Shown here: positions 52,306 to 62,587 of the stretch, one piece after another | Numbering within the stretch: the stretch's first letter is position 1 | Layout: each line of letters begins with the position of its first letter | Source: Pseudomonadota bacterium | GTDB lineage: Bacteria > Pseudomonadota > Gammaproteobacteria > Steroidobacterales > Steroidobacteraceae | Direction of reading: 5' to 3' | Length of the DNA: 64,000 nucleotides | Assembly (NCBI GenBank): GCA_003242685.1 | Contig: QGVD01000011.1 | Span: 1 to 64,000, forward strand | The notes under the pieces: model-generated | What the model was told of the DNA's origin: nothing | The model's database searches: none | The model's input: only the letters and a program-made list of their open reading frames with translations | Translations under genes and position numbers: made by a program

Positions 52306-52548
52306 ATGAGCACTGTTGAACAGCAGGTGAAAGCCATCGTTGCGGAGCAGCTGGGCGTCAAGCAGGAACAGGTCACGAACGACGCCTCCTTCGTCGACGA
52401 TCTGGGAGCGGACTCGCTGGACACGGTCGAACTGGTGATGGCTCTCGAAGAAGAGTTCGAGATCGAGATTCCGGACGAGGACGCCGAGAAGATCACCACG
52501 GTGCAACAGGCCATCGAGTACATCAACGAGCGCCGCAAGCAGGCCTGA
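52306..52548 (+). CDS. acpP: Acyl carrier protein
   Basis: The 80-residue acidic carrier of growing acyl chains. S37 in LGADSLDTVE receives 4'-phosphopantetheine. The EEEFEIEIPDEDAEKI helix is typical. AGGA is about nine bases before the ATG. Its own promoter and flanking hairpins probably allow the much higher expression ACP needs compared with fabD and fabG. Confidence 0.98.
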   Translation: MSTVEQQVKAIVAEQLGVKQEQVTNDASFVDDLGADSLDTVELVMALEEEFEIEIPDEDAEKITTVQQAIEYINERRKQA

Positions 52549-52560
52549 TTCCCCACCACT

Positions 52561-52591
52561 GCCGGCGAGCTCCCGGACGGGAGCTGCCGGC
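52561..52591 (+). terminator. Long hairpin between acpP and fabF
   Basis: GCCGGC-G-AGCTCCCG, loop GA, CGGGAGCT-GCCGGC forms 14 pairs with a single bulged G, 12 bases after the acpP stop. It lacks a T-run. A stable 3' hairpin here could protect an acpP-only mRNA. Confidence 0.6.
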
Positions 52592-52638
52592 ACGATCCTC
52601 CCTCGTCAGCCGAATCCGCAGAAACGCACAGGTCAGGT

Positions 52639-53886
52639 GTGAGCAAACGTCGTGTCGTCGTCACGGGCCTGGGGATCGTCTCCCCGGTCGGCAGTACCGT
52701 CCCTTCGGCCTGGAAGGCCATTCTCGAGGGAGTGAGCGGGATCGGCCCGATCACGCGCTTCGATGTCTCGGCCTTCCCCGTGCGCATCGGCGGTCAGGTG
52801 CGCGACTTCGACGTGAGCCAGTACATCCCGCCGAAGGATGCGCGGCGCATGGACGAATTCATGCACTACGGCGTCGCGGCCGGAATCCAGGCCGTGAACG
52901 ACGCAGGCATCGATTTCGAGCGGACCAACCGCGACCGCTGCGGCGTGATCTGCGGCGCGGGCATCGGAGGGCTGGCGACCATCGAGGCCGAGTACGGGAA
53001 CTATCTCGAGACGCGCAATCCGCGTCGCATCTCCCCGTTCTTCGTCCCGGCCTCGATCATCAACATGATCGCGGGGCACCTGTCGATCAGGTTCGGTCTG
53101 CGCGGACCCAATCTCGGTGTCGTGACGGCCTGCACCACGTCCACGCACGCGGTCGGACTCGCACTGCGCTGCATCCAGTACGGTGATGCTGACGTCATGA
53201 TCGCCGGCGGCGGCGAGATGGCGACCACCGTGTGCGGCCTCGGCAGCTTCAGCCAGGCCAAGGCACTCTCGACGCGCAACGATGCGCCGACGGAAGCGAG
53301 CCGTCCGTGGGACAAGGACCGCGACGGCTTCGTGCTGAGCGACGGCGGCGGCGCCATGGTGCTCGAGGAGCTCGAGCACGCGAAGCGGCGAGGCGCGAAC
53401 ATCTACGCCGAGCTCGTCGGCTTCGGCATGAGCGGCGACGCGCACCACATCACCGCGCCGCCGGAAGACGGCGACGGCGCGCGCCTCGCCATGGCGAACG
53501 CGCTGGCCGATGCGCGGCTCGCACCCGAGGACGTGCAGTACATCAACGCGCACGCGACGTCGACTCCGCTCGGCGACAAGGCCGAGACGGTGGCCATCAA
53601 GCGCGCCTTCGGCGATCACGCGAAGAAGCTCGCGGTGAGCTCCACCAAGTCGATGACGGGTCACCTGCTCGGTGCGGCCGGCGTCGTCGAGGCCATCTTC
53701 AGCGTGCTCGCGATCCGCGACCAGGTCGCGCCGCCGACGATCAACCTCCATACACCGGATCCGGAGTGCGACCTCGACTACGTGCCGAACACGGCACGGG
53801 AGATGAAGATCGACGTCGCACTGTCGAACTCGTTCGGCTTCGGAGGCACGAACGGTACGGTGATCTTCCGGCGCTTCACCGGCTGA
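52639..53886 (+). CDS. fabF: 3-oxoacyl-ACP synthase II
   Basis: Condenses malonyl-ACP with acyl-ACP in chain elongation. The 415-residue thiolase-fold protein has the triad C165 in VVTACTTSTH, H305 in NAHATSTPLGD and H342 in MTGHLLGAAG, which separates it from FabH. The GFGGTNGT motif closes the C-terminus. The start is GTG 52639, with AGG shortly upstream. Gene order acpP-fabF is conserved across gammaproteobacteria. Confidence 0.97.
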   Translation: MSKRRVVVTGLGIVSPVGSTVPSAWKAILEGVSGIGPITRFDVSAFPVRIGGQVRDFDVSQYIPPKDARRMDEFMHYGVAAGIQAVNDAGIDFERTNRDRCGVICGAGIGGLATIEAEYGNYLETRNPRRISPFFVPASIINMIAGHLSIRFGLRGPNLGVVTACTTSTHAVGLALRCIQYGDADVMIAGGGEMATTVCGLGSFSQAKALSTRNDAPTEASRPWDKDRDGFVLSDGGGAMVLEELEHAKRRGANIYAELVGFGMSGDAHHITAPPEDGDGARLAMANALADARLAPEDVQYINAHATSTPLGDKAETVAIKRAFGDHAKKLAVSSTKSMTGHLLGAAGVVEAIFSVLAIRDQVAPPTINLHTPDPECDLDYVPNTAREMKIDVALSNSFGFGGTNGTVIFRRFTG

Positions 53887-53915
53887 GGCGGCCGGTACGC
53901 CGAAAGGGGCGTTAC

Positions 53916-55301
53916 ATGGGCGCCCGCTCCCCGATCATCCGCGAGCTCGACGTGCCGGCAGCGGTGCTGCGGCACCTCGCCGCCGCGCGCCCGGACCGCT
54001 ATCCCGTTCTGCTCGACAGCGCCGCGGCCGGACCCCTCGGGCGCTTCTCCGTTCTGCATGCACAGCCGCGCGCGGCACTGTGGGTCGATGGCGCGGGCCG
54101 TCCCGGGATGCAGGGCGTCTCGCTGCCGCACGGCGACTTTCTTTCCATGCTCGAGCACTGGTGGCGCGCCGAGCGCGAGACTGAGCCTCAGGCCGCCGTT
54201 CCGTTCACGGGCGGGTGGGCGATCTTCCTCGGCTACGAGCTCGCGGAGGAAATCGAGCCTCGGCTCCGCCTGCCGCCTTCGTCGCTTCCGTGGCGTGCCC
54301 TCGCGCTGCGAACGCCGTGCGCGCTCGTGCACGACCGCAGCTCGGATCTCGTGTTCGCCGTGGGGGAGAGCGGTGCGGGAGCGGAGCTCGATCAGGTCTG
54401 CGCCGATGCGCTGAAAGCGGCCGACGCCGCACCGCCCGAGGAAAGTTCCTTCGAAGGCGTGATCGAAGAGGAAGCGCCGGACGCCTTCCTGTGGCGGGTG
54501 CGGCGCGCGAAGGAGTACATCCGCGCCGGCGACATCTATCAGGCGAATCTCTCGCGCCCCTGGCGCATGAGGCTCGCGGGAGCGCCTGACATCGGACAGC
54601 TCTACAGGCGCCTGTGCGCGGCGAACCCCGCGCCGTTCGCGGCGCTCGCGCAATGGAACGGTGTCGCGATCCTGAGCTCATCTCCCGAGCGTCTCGTGCA
54701 GGTGACCGGCGACGACGTGCAGACACGCCCCATCGCGGGCACGCGGCCGCGGAGCCGCAGCCCCGAGGACGACGCCCGGCTGATGGCGGAGCTCGTGGCG
54801 CATCCCAAGGAGCGCGCCGAGCACATCATGCTCATCGATCTCGAGCGCAACGATCTCGGACGCATCTGCGAGGCCGGCACGGTGCGCGTCGACGAACTGA
54901 TGTGCATCGAGTCGTACGCGCACGTGCATCACATCGTCTCGAACGTGCGGGGTCGGCTGCGCGCCGACGTGACGCCGCTCGGCGCAGTGCGCGCGGTGTT
55001 CCCCGGCGGCACGATCACCGGCTGCCCGAAGTTCCGCTGCATGCAGATCATCGCGGAGCTCGAGGGAGAAGGGCGGGGCGCCTACACGGGCTCTCTCGGC
55101 TACCTCACGCGCGGCGGCTCGCTCGACCTCAACATCCTCATCCGTACGATGACGGTGATGGAGCAACGGCTCGAGCTTCGCGCCGGCGCGGGCATCGTCG
55201 CGGACTCCATTCCCGAGCGTGAGCTCGAAGAGACGCGCGCCAAGGCACGCGGGCTGCTCGCGAGTCTCGAGCCGGTGTCGCGTGCCGCGACTGCAGTGTA
55301 G
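53916..55301 (+). CDS. pabB: Aminodeoxychorismate synthase component I, PIAGT type
   Basis: Makes 4-amino-4-deoxychorismate for folate. The 461-residue protein has the chorismate-binding domain with IYQANLSRPW, LIDLERNDLGR and FPGGTITGCPK. The active-site motif reads PIAGT (272-276), with Ala274 where classical PabB has a substrate-binding Lys (PIKGT). A PIAGT PabB is known from Stenotrophomonas maltophilia and uses a non-covalent route, so PIAGT alone does not make this TrpE. Adjacent pabC supports PabB. The glutaminase PabA must be encoded elsewhere. Confidence 0.88.
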   Translation: MGARSPIIRELDVPAAVLRHLAAARPDRYPVLLDSAAAGPLGRFSVLHAQPRAALWVDGAGRPGMQGVSLPHGDFLSMLEHWWRAERETEPQAAVPFTGGWAIFLGYELAEEIEPRLRLPPSSLPWRALALRTPCALVHDRSSDLVFAVGESGAGAELDQVCADALKAADAAPPEESSFEGVIEEEAPDAFLWRVRRAKEYIRAGDIYQANLSRPWRMRLAGAPDIGQLYRRLCAANPAPFAALAQWNGVAILSSSPERLVQVTGDDVQTRPIAGTRPRSRSPEDDARLMAELVAHPKERAEHIMLIDLERNDLGRICEAGTVRVDELMCIESYAHVHHIVSNVRGRLRADVTPLGAVRAVFPGGTITGCPKFRCMQIIAELEGEGRGAYTGSLGYLTRGGSLDLNILIRTMTVMEQRLELRAGAGIVADSIPERELEETRAKARGLLASLEPVSRAATAV

Positions 55302-55312
55302 GAGGCATTCCC

Positions 55313-56185
55313 ATGAGCCGCAGTGCCGGATCGCCCGACCTCGTGCTCGTCGACGGCGAGCCGGCAACGCATGTGTCCGTGCTCGATCGCGGGCTGCATT
55401 ACGGCGATGGTGTATTCGAAACCATCTCGTGCCCGGGCGGCAGACCGCGGCTCCTGCAGCAGCACCTCGAACGCCTCGTGCACGGTTGCGAGCGACTGGC
55501 GATTCCCATCGGCGATCTGCAGACGATCCATGACGAGATCACGCGCGCCGCGGCAGGCACGACGTGCATACTGAAGCTGATCGTGACGCGCGGCGATGCA
55601 GTGGCGCGCGGCTACACGCCCACGGGCAGTGAGCGCACCCGACGGATTCTCATGAGGTTCGATTGGCCCGCGGAGCGGGCGGAGTGGTCGCGCGACGGCG
55701 TCGTCGTGGCGATCGCACGGCACCGGATCGGGGAGAATCCTGCGCTCGCCGGTCTCAAGCACCTCAACCGCCTCGAGCAGGTGCTCGCGCGTGCGGAGCT
55801 TCGCGACCCCGAGGTGTCCGAGGCGCTGGTCTTCAGTAGCTCGGGACTGCTCGTTTCGGGCACCATGGGCAACGTGTTCATCGTCAGCCAGAACGTCCTC
55901 CGGACGCCCCGCGTCGATCGCTGTGGGGTGGCGGGCGTGACGCGCCGCGTCGTGCTGGAGGAAGCGGCAGCCGCGGGCATCGAATGCGAGGAGTGCGAGC
56001 TCGGTGCCGCCGATCTCGAGTCGGCCGACGAGGTCTTTCTCACCAACGCGCGGATCGGCATCTGGCCGGTGCGGCGTCTCGCCGATCGCACGCTCGTCCC
56101 CGGGCCGGTGACGCGCCTCCTGCAGCAGCGCCTCGAGGCACGATTCGCGTCGGATGCGGCGCCGGAAGGAGCGAGCCGTGAGTAG
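55313..56185 (+). CDS. pabC: Aminodeoxychorismate lyase
   Basis: A fold-type IV PLP enzyme that releases pyruvate to give p-aminobenzoate. The 290-residue protein shows GLHYGDGVFETI (28-39), PLP lysine K149 in AGLKHLNRLEQVLA and SGTMGNVFIV. K149-H-L-N-R is the family pattern. It lies between pabB and mltG; the last eight bases overlap the mltG start. Confidence 0.92.
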   Translation: MSRSAGSPDLVLVDGEPATHVSVLDRGLHYGDGVFETISCPGGRPRLLQQHLERLVHGCERLAIPIGDLQTIHDEITRAAAGTTCILKLIVTRGDAVARGYTPTGSERTRRILMRFDWPAERAEWSRDGVVVAIARHRIGENPALAGLKHLNRLEQVLARAELRDPEVSEALVFSSSGLLVSGTMGNVFIVSQNVLRTPRVDRCGVAGVTRRVVLEEAAAAGIECEECELGAADLESADEVFLTNARIGIWPVRRLADRTLVPGPVTRLLQQRLEARFASDAAPEGASRE

Positions 56186-57281
56186 GCGCGCGTGGGGCGG
56201 AGTGCTGCTCTCGCTCGTGCTGCTGCTCGCGGGCGCGATGGTGGCAGCGTTCCTCGCGTATCGCTGGATCGAGCGCGAGCATTCTGCGCCGGGGCCCTCC
56301 GAAAGCCCGATCCGCTTCCAGGTCGCGCCGGGCGCCAGCGCACGGAGTGTACTGACGCGCCTCGAATCGATGGGCGCGCTGCCGAGTGCGCGCCGCACCG
56401 AGCTGTACCTGCGCCTGACGGGCAGGCGGCTCAACGTGAAGGTCGGCGAGTACGAGATTCCTGCGCGTGCGAGCCCGGCAGACATCGTGGAGCGGCTCGA
56501 GCAGGGGCGGGTGGTGCTCGAGTCACTCACGATCGTGGAAGGCTCGCGCTTCGCCGATCTGCGCGCGGCGCTCGAGCGACATCCGGGCGTGAAGGTGACG
56601 CTGCGCAGCAAGAGCGACGAGGAAATCATGGCCCTCCTGGGTCATCCGGGCGAGCATCCGGAAGGACGCTTCTTCCCGGACACCTATCATTTCGCCGCAG
56701 GCACGACGGATCTCCAGCTTCTGCGACACGCGTTCGAGAGGATGCAGAGGATTCTCGCAGAGGCATGGGAACAGCGGCGTGAGAACCTGCCCCTCGAGAC
56801 GCCCTACGAGGCGCTGATCCTCGCCTCGATCGTGGAGAAAGAGACGGCGCTCGAATCGGAACGGCCCCGCATCGCAGGCGTGTTCATCAATCGTCTGCGG
56901 CGCGGCATGCGTCTGCAGTCGGATCCGACGGTGATCTACGGCATCGGCCCCGCATTCGACGGCGACATCCGCAGCCGGGATCTCGTCACGGACACGCCGT
57001 ACAACACCTACACACGGGCAGGACTGCCTCCGACACCGATTGCGCTGCCGGGACGCGAAGCGCTCTATGCCGTCGTGCAGCCCGCGGAGACCGAAGAGCT
57101 GTACTTCGTGGCGACGGGTCTCGGCGACGGCTCGCATCACTTCTCGCGCACGCTCGAGGAGCACAATCAGGCCGTGAAGCGCTATCTCGCGCGGCTGAAG
57201 CAGCGCCCGAGGTCGTCGACCGGCGCCGGCGCTCCGCAGCCGAAGGCGCAGGAGTCCGCCACGCCCGCGGAGGCACGATGA
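56178..57281 (+). CDS. mltG: Endolytic murein transglycosylase MltG
   Basis: An inner-membrane enzyme that cuts nascent glycan strands and sets their length. The 367-residue protein has one N-terminal helix (about 6-28), a LysM-like domain (about 43-120) and the YceG domain with catalytic E220 in ASIVEKETALESER and the VFINRLRRGMRLQSDPTVIYG motif. I chose GTG 56178, with AAGGAG seven bases upstream, over an ATG at 56154 inside pabC. The C-terminal 25 residues are Ala/Pro-rich. Confidence 0.95.
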   Translation: MSRRAWGGVLLSLVLLLAGAMVAAFLAYRWIEREHSAPGPSESPIRFQVAPGASARSVLTRLESMGALPSARRTELYLRLTGRRLNVKVGEYEIPARASPADIVERLEQGRVVLESLTIVEGSRFADLRAALERHPGVKVTLRSKSDEEIMALLGHPGEHPEGRFFPDTYHFAAGTTDLQLLRHAFERMQRILAEAWEQRRENLPLETPYEALILASIVEKETALESERPRIAGVFINRLRRGMRLQSDPTVIYGIGPAFDGDIRSRDLVTDTPYNTYTRAGLPPTPIALPGREALYAVVQPAETEELYFVATGLGDGSHHFSRTLEEHNQAVKRYLARLKQRPRSSTGAGAPQPKAQESATPAEAR

Positions 57282-57916
57282 GCCGCGGCCGCTTCATCAC
57301 GCTCGAGGGCATCGAGGGCGCGGGCAAGACGACGGCTGCGAAGATCCTGCACGACCGACTCGACGCGCGCGGCATACCGGTGCGCCTCACTCGCGAGCCC
57401 GGCGGCACACCGCTCGCCGAACGCGTGCGGGATATCGTGCTGACCGCCGGCGGTGAAACGATTCCGCCGGTGGCCGAGACGCTCCTCATGTTCGCGGCGC
57501 GCGGCATTCATCTCGCAAATCTCGTGCGTCCTGCGCTCGAGCGCGGAACATGGATCGTATGCGACCGCTTCACGGACGCGACGCGCGCCTATCAGGGCGG
57601 CGGGCGCGGCTTCGATCGCGAGCTGATCGAGCGGCTCGCTGCCGCGACACATGGCGATCTCGCTCCCGACCGCACGCTGCTGCTCGACGTGCCCGTTTCC
57701 GTCGGCCTCGCACGTGCGAAACAGCGCGCGGGCACCACGGATCGCTTCGAGCGCGAGCGCGAGGCCTTCTTCGAGCGTGTACGCGCGGCGTATCTCGAGC
57801 TCGCGCGCGCCGAGCCGCAGCGCTTCCGGGTGATCGACGCCTCGCGGCCGCTCGCCGAGGTCGAAGAGCAGATCGCGGCTGCCGTGGAGGACCTGCTGAC
57901 GGAGGCGACGCGCTGA
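57278..57916 (+). CDS. tmk: Thymidylate kinase
   Basis: Phosphorylates dTMP to dTDP. The 212-residue protein has P-loop EGIEGAGKTT (10-19), the DR(F/Y) motif as CDRFTDATRAYQGGGRG and a LID segment RAKQRAGTTDRFERE. The ATGA overlap with mltG and one-base overlap with holB show coupled translation. Confidence 0.97.
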   Translation: MSRGRFITLEGIEGAGKTTAAKILHDRLDARGIPVRLTREPGGTPLAERVRDIVLTAGGETIPPVAETLLMFAARGIHLANLVRPALERGTWIVCDRFTDATRAYQGGGRGFDRELIERLAAATHGDLAPDRTLLLDVPVSVGLARAKQRAGTTDRFEREREAFFERVRAAYLELARAEPQRFRVIDASRPLAEVEEQIAAAVEDLLTEATR

Positions 57917-58881
57917 TGGCGGAAGACGCGCACGTCACGGTCCCGTGGCTCGAAGGGCCGCTGGCATCCGTCGCCGCGGCTCACCGGGCGGGGCGTCTGC
58001 CGCATGCGCTCCTGATCCACGACTCTCCAGGTGCCGGCGGAGACGTGCTTGCGCAGCGGATCGCGCAGGTCGTGCTCTGTGAACGTGTGCAGAGCACGCC
58101 CTGCGGGCAATGCACGGCATGCCACCGCGTCGCGAGCGGCCAGCACCCCGACCTCGTTCACGTGCACCCGACCGAGGACTCGCGTCAGATCCGCATCGAG
58201 CAGGTGCGCGAGCTCGCGCACGAGATCGGCCTCACGAGCCATCAGGGCGGGTACAAGGTCGGCATCCTCGCACCGGCCGATGCGCTCAATCGCCACGCTG
58301 CGAACGCGCTGCTCAAGACCCTCGAGGAGCCCGCACCGCGTACGCTGCTCGTGCTGGTCGCCACCCAGCCGTCGCGGCTGCCGGCCACCATCATCAGCCG
58401 CTGTCAGCGGATCCGTATCCGGCCGCCGTCGCGAGCCGAGAGCATCGACTGGCTGCGGCGGACCCGGGGCAGCGGAGACTGGGAGAGGGTGCTCGACGTG
58501 CTCGGGGAAGCGCCGCTCCTGGCCGCACGCCTCGACCCGGCTGCAGTCGCCCGGATCGACGACGACACGCGCCGGACGCTCGGTGAGCTGTCCAACCGGG
58601 CCGCAGACCCGGCCAGCCTCGCCGAGCGCTGGAGTCGGTCCGACCTCGAGCTGCGCCTGACGTGCCTTGAGAACTGGATCACGGAGCGCATCCGCAGGGC
58701 CGCCGGGGTGGACGCGGATTCTGTGAAGCCGCACGCGGGGACGCACTTGCCTCGCGCGCGTCCGGAATCGAATATACGGAAGCTCTTTGAGCTGCTGGAC
58801 AGCGTGCGCGAGCTCAGGATGCTGCTCGATACCCCGCTCAACCGCGCACTGGCGCTCGAGAACATTCTGCGGCGCATCTGA
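57916..58881 (+). CDS. holB: DNA polymerase III delta-prime subunit
   Basis: A clamp-loader subunit of the replicative polymerase. The 321-residue AAA+ protein has a zinc module with C55, C63, C66 and C69, and the sensor region SRCQRIRI. The P-loop position reads DSPGAGGDVL, lacking the GKT/S of active ATPases, as expected for delta-prime. Also diagnostic are NALLKTLEEPAP and LVATQPSRLPATIISRC. The TGA of tmk overlaps its ATG by one base. Confidence 0.95.
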   Translation: MAEDAHVTVPWLEGPLASVAAAHRAGRLPHALLIHDSPGAGGDVLAQRIAQVVLCERVQSTPCGQCTACHRVASGQHPDLVHVHPTEDSRQIRIEQVRELAHEIGLTSHQGGYKVGILAPADALNRHAANALLKTLEEPAPRTLLVLVATQPSRLPATIISRCQRIRIRPPSRAESIDWLRRTRGSGDWERVLDVLGEAPLLAARLDPAAVARIDDDTRRTLGELSNRAADPASLAERWSRSDLELRLTCLENWITERIRRAAGVDADSVKPHAGTHLPRARPESNIRKLFELLDSVRELRMLLDTPLNRALALENILRRI

Positions 58882-58916
58882 AGCCGCCGCCACGAAGCCG
58901 CAAAGAGGGATTCGCC

Positions 58917-59267
58917 TTGCGTACGGGAGCCAACAAGCCGGGCCTGCTCACCCTGACCATCAAGGACAAGAGCGCGCTGTACCTGGCCTACATGCCCTTC
59001 GTGCGTAACGGGGGCCTCTTCATTCCCACCAACAGCAACTACCGCCTCGGCGACGAGGTGTTCATGCTCCTCAACCTCATGGGCGAGGACGAAAAGCTCC
59101 CCGTCGCAGGCCGCGTGATCTGGGTGACGCCGAAGGGCGCGCAGGGCAAGCGCACCGCGGGCATCGGCGTGCAGTTCAGCGAACAGGACCGCGGCCAGAC
59201 ACAGAAGAAGATCGAGAACTATCTCGCCGGCGCGCTCGCCGGCGACAAGGCCACTCACACGATGTAG
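58917..59267 (+). CDS. pilZ: PilZ protein, type IV pilus type
   Basis: A 116-residue single PilZ domain. The start is TTG 58917, with GAGGGA six bases upstream. It matches the pilus-assembly PilZ that sits after holB in Pseudomonas and Xanthomonas. Motifs are NGGLFIPTNSNYRLGDEV and RVIWVTPKG, but the RxxxR plus D/NxSxxG c-di-GMP signature is incomplete (N-terminal arginines are missing), as in the founding pilus PilZ, which does not bind c-di-GMP. Confidence 0.9.
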   Translation: MRTGANKPGLLTLTIKDKSALYLAYMPFVRNGGLFIPTNSNYRLGDEVFMLLNLMGEDEKLPVAGRVIWVTPKGAQGKRTAGIGVQFSEQDRGQTQKKIENYLAGALAGDKATHTM

Positions 59268-59304
59268 CGGTCGCGGCGCGCCGCACGCGCCGAGTGAATC
59301 GTTC

Positions 59305-60372
59305 TCAGGCCGTGCGCCTGAGCGGAAGGTTCGCGCCGTTCGAGATACCGCCCTTCAGCACGTACGCATCGAAGCCGCGTTCCGCCAGGATGTACGCGGC
59401 CACCGAGCTTCTCCGGCCGGTGTCGCAGTACACGACGTACGGCACGTTGCGGTCGAGCGTCGAGAGCTTCAGGCGAATGAAGTAGAGCGGCAGGTTGATC
59501 GAGCCCTCGATGCTGAGGTTCTGATGCTCGCTCGGCAGGCGCACGTCGAGCCACTTTCCGCCGCGCGAGATGATGTCGTTCGCCTGCTCGGTGCTCACCC
59601 ACTGCAGGAGCGGCTCGTTCATGAGCTGGCGGAAATCCTGCTTGTTGAGCCGCATCAGCACGCCGTCGGTGAGCATGGTGACCGTGGCGTTGCGCTTGCC
59701 TTCGGCGATGAGTGCCTCTTCTCCGAAGGTGTCACCGACGCCGAGCTCGGCGAGCTTGATGCCTTCCTGATTGAGCGGCGATTCGCGCGTGACGACGCAG
59801 CGCCCGCTCACGACGACGTAGAAGTAGTCGCCTTCGTCGCCCTGCTTGATGATGACGTCGCCCGCGCGGACCGGGACGCGCTGCATGCGCATGAAGATGG
59901 CCTGGATGTTCGCCGGCGGAATGCGGTGAAACGCTTTCGTCTGCAGCAGCGTGGTCATCCAGTCGTCGCCGCCGCCTGCCTCGGCCTGCAGCTCCGTCAC
60001 CTCGTAGGTTCCGGTCTGGTCCCACGTGATCATCACGTCGAGCAGATCGCTGTCGATGGCGAGATAGGAGATCTCGTCCATCGCGCGCGCGGAGACGCGA
60101 CGCGGCAGGTTGGGGGAGAGGGGACTGCGCGCCTCGGGCGTGCCGCCGCGGACGATGCCCACCGTGCGGTCGCCTTCCCGGAGCTCCACCATGCCGGAGA
60201 CGAGCCAGATGGTGCGCTTGTCGGTGTCGCCTTCCTTGAACAGCAGCCGGCCCGCGGGCATGGTCCGCACGCTCACCTTCTTGGCGAGCGCGGCGAGATT
60301 CTCGCGTTTCAGCCCGTCGAGAGGTGCGAAATTCTTCAGGAGCTGAACGCTGGCTTCGCGTTCCTCAGGCAT
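59305..60372 (-). CDS. Two cyclic-nucleotide-binding domains fused to a rhodanese domain
   Basis: A 355-residue soluble protein. A first CNB domain (about 10-115) has lost the phosphate-binding cassette. A second (about 140-250) keeps it as FGEEALIAEGKRNATV, close to the GE...RSA cassette of CRP-like sensors. The C-terminal rhodanese domain (about 260-350) has the active-site loop VVYCDTGRRS with its catalytic cysteine. There is no DNA-binding helix-turn-helix. It may couple a nucleotide signal to sulfur transfer or to a persulfide redox step. The ATG at 60372 is preferred over TTG 60381. It is a single-gene unit behind a hairpin. Confidence 0.85.
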   Translation of the reverse strand: MPEEREASVQLLKNFAPLDGLKRENLAALAKKVSVRTMPAGRLLFKEGDTDKRTIWLVSGMVELREGDRTVGIVRGGTPEARSPLSPNLPRRVSARAMDEISYLAIDSDLLDVMITWDQTGTYEVTELQAEAGGGDDWMTTLLQTKAFHRIPPANIQAIFMRMQRVPVRAGDVIIKQGDEGDYFYVVVSGRCVVTRESPLNQEGIKLAELGVGDTFGEEALIAEGKRNATVTMLTDGVLMRLNKQDFRQLMNEPLLQWVSTEQANDIISRGGKWLDVRLPSEHQNLSIEGSINLPLYFIRLKLSTLDRNVPYVVYCDTGRRSSVAAYILAERGFDAYVLKGGISNGANLPLRRTA

Positions 60373-60390
60373 CTGGTGCAAAACCGCTTG

Positions 60391-60408
60391 CTCGGCGTGA
60401 CCGCCGAG
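60391..60408. terminator. Hairpin between the FadJ-like gene and the CNB-rhodanese gene
   Basis: CTCGGCG, loop TGAC, CGCCGAG is a 7-bp perfect stem. On the minus strand it is followed by CAAGCGGTTTTG, a weak T-run, so it may end the FadJ-like transcript. It would otherwise lie in the leader of the downstream gene. Confidence 0.4.
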
Positions 60409-60463
60409 TTGGAATTCGCACCGATGTTAACATAGCGAGGCCGTGTCACTTCTGGAACGCCGT

Positions 60464-62536
<2,073 letters not shown>

Positions 62537-62587
62537 GGGATGCTCCCTCCCCGGATCATCGCGGATCCGGACAACTGCGCGGCCGGC

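Noticed and set aside
53916..55301. Calling the chorismate enzyme trpE because of PIAGT
   Set aside because: PIAGT-type PabB enzymes are known, and the pabC-mltG neighbourhood favours PabB.
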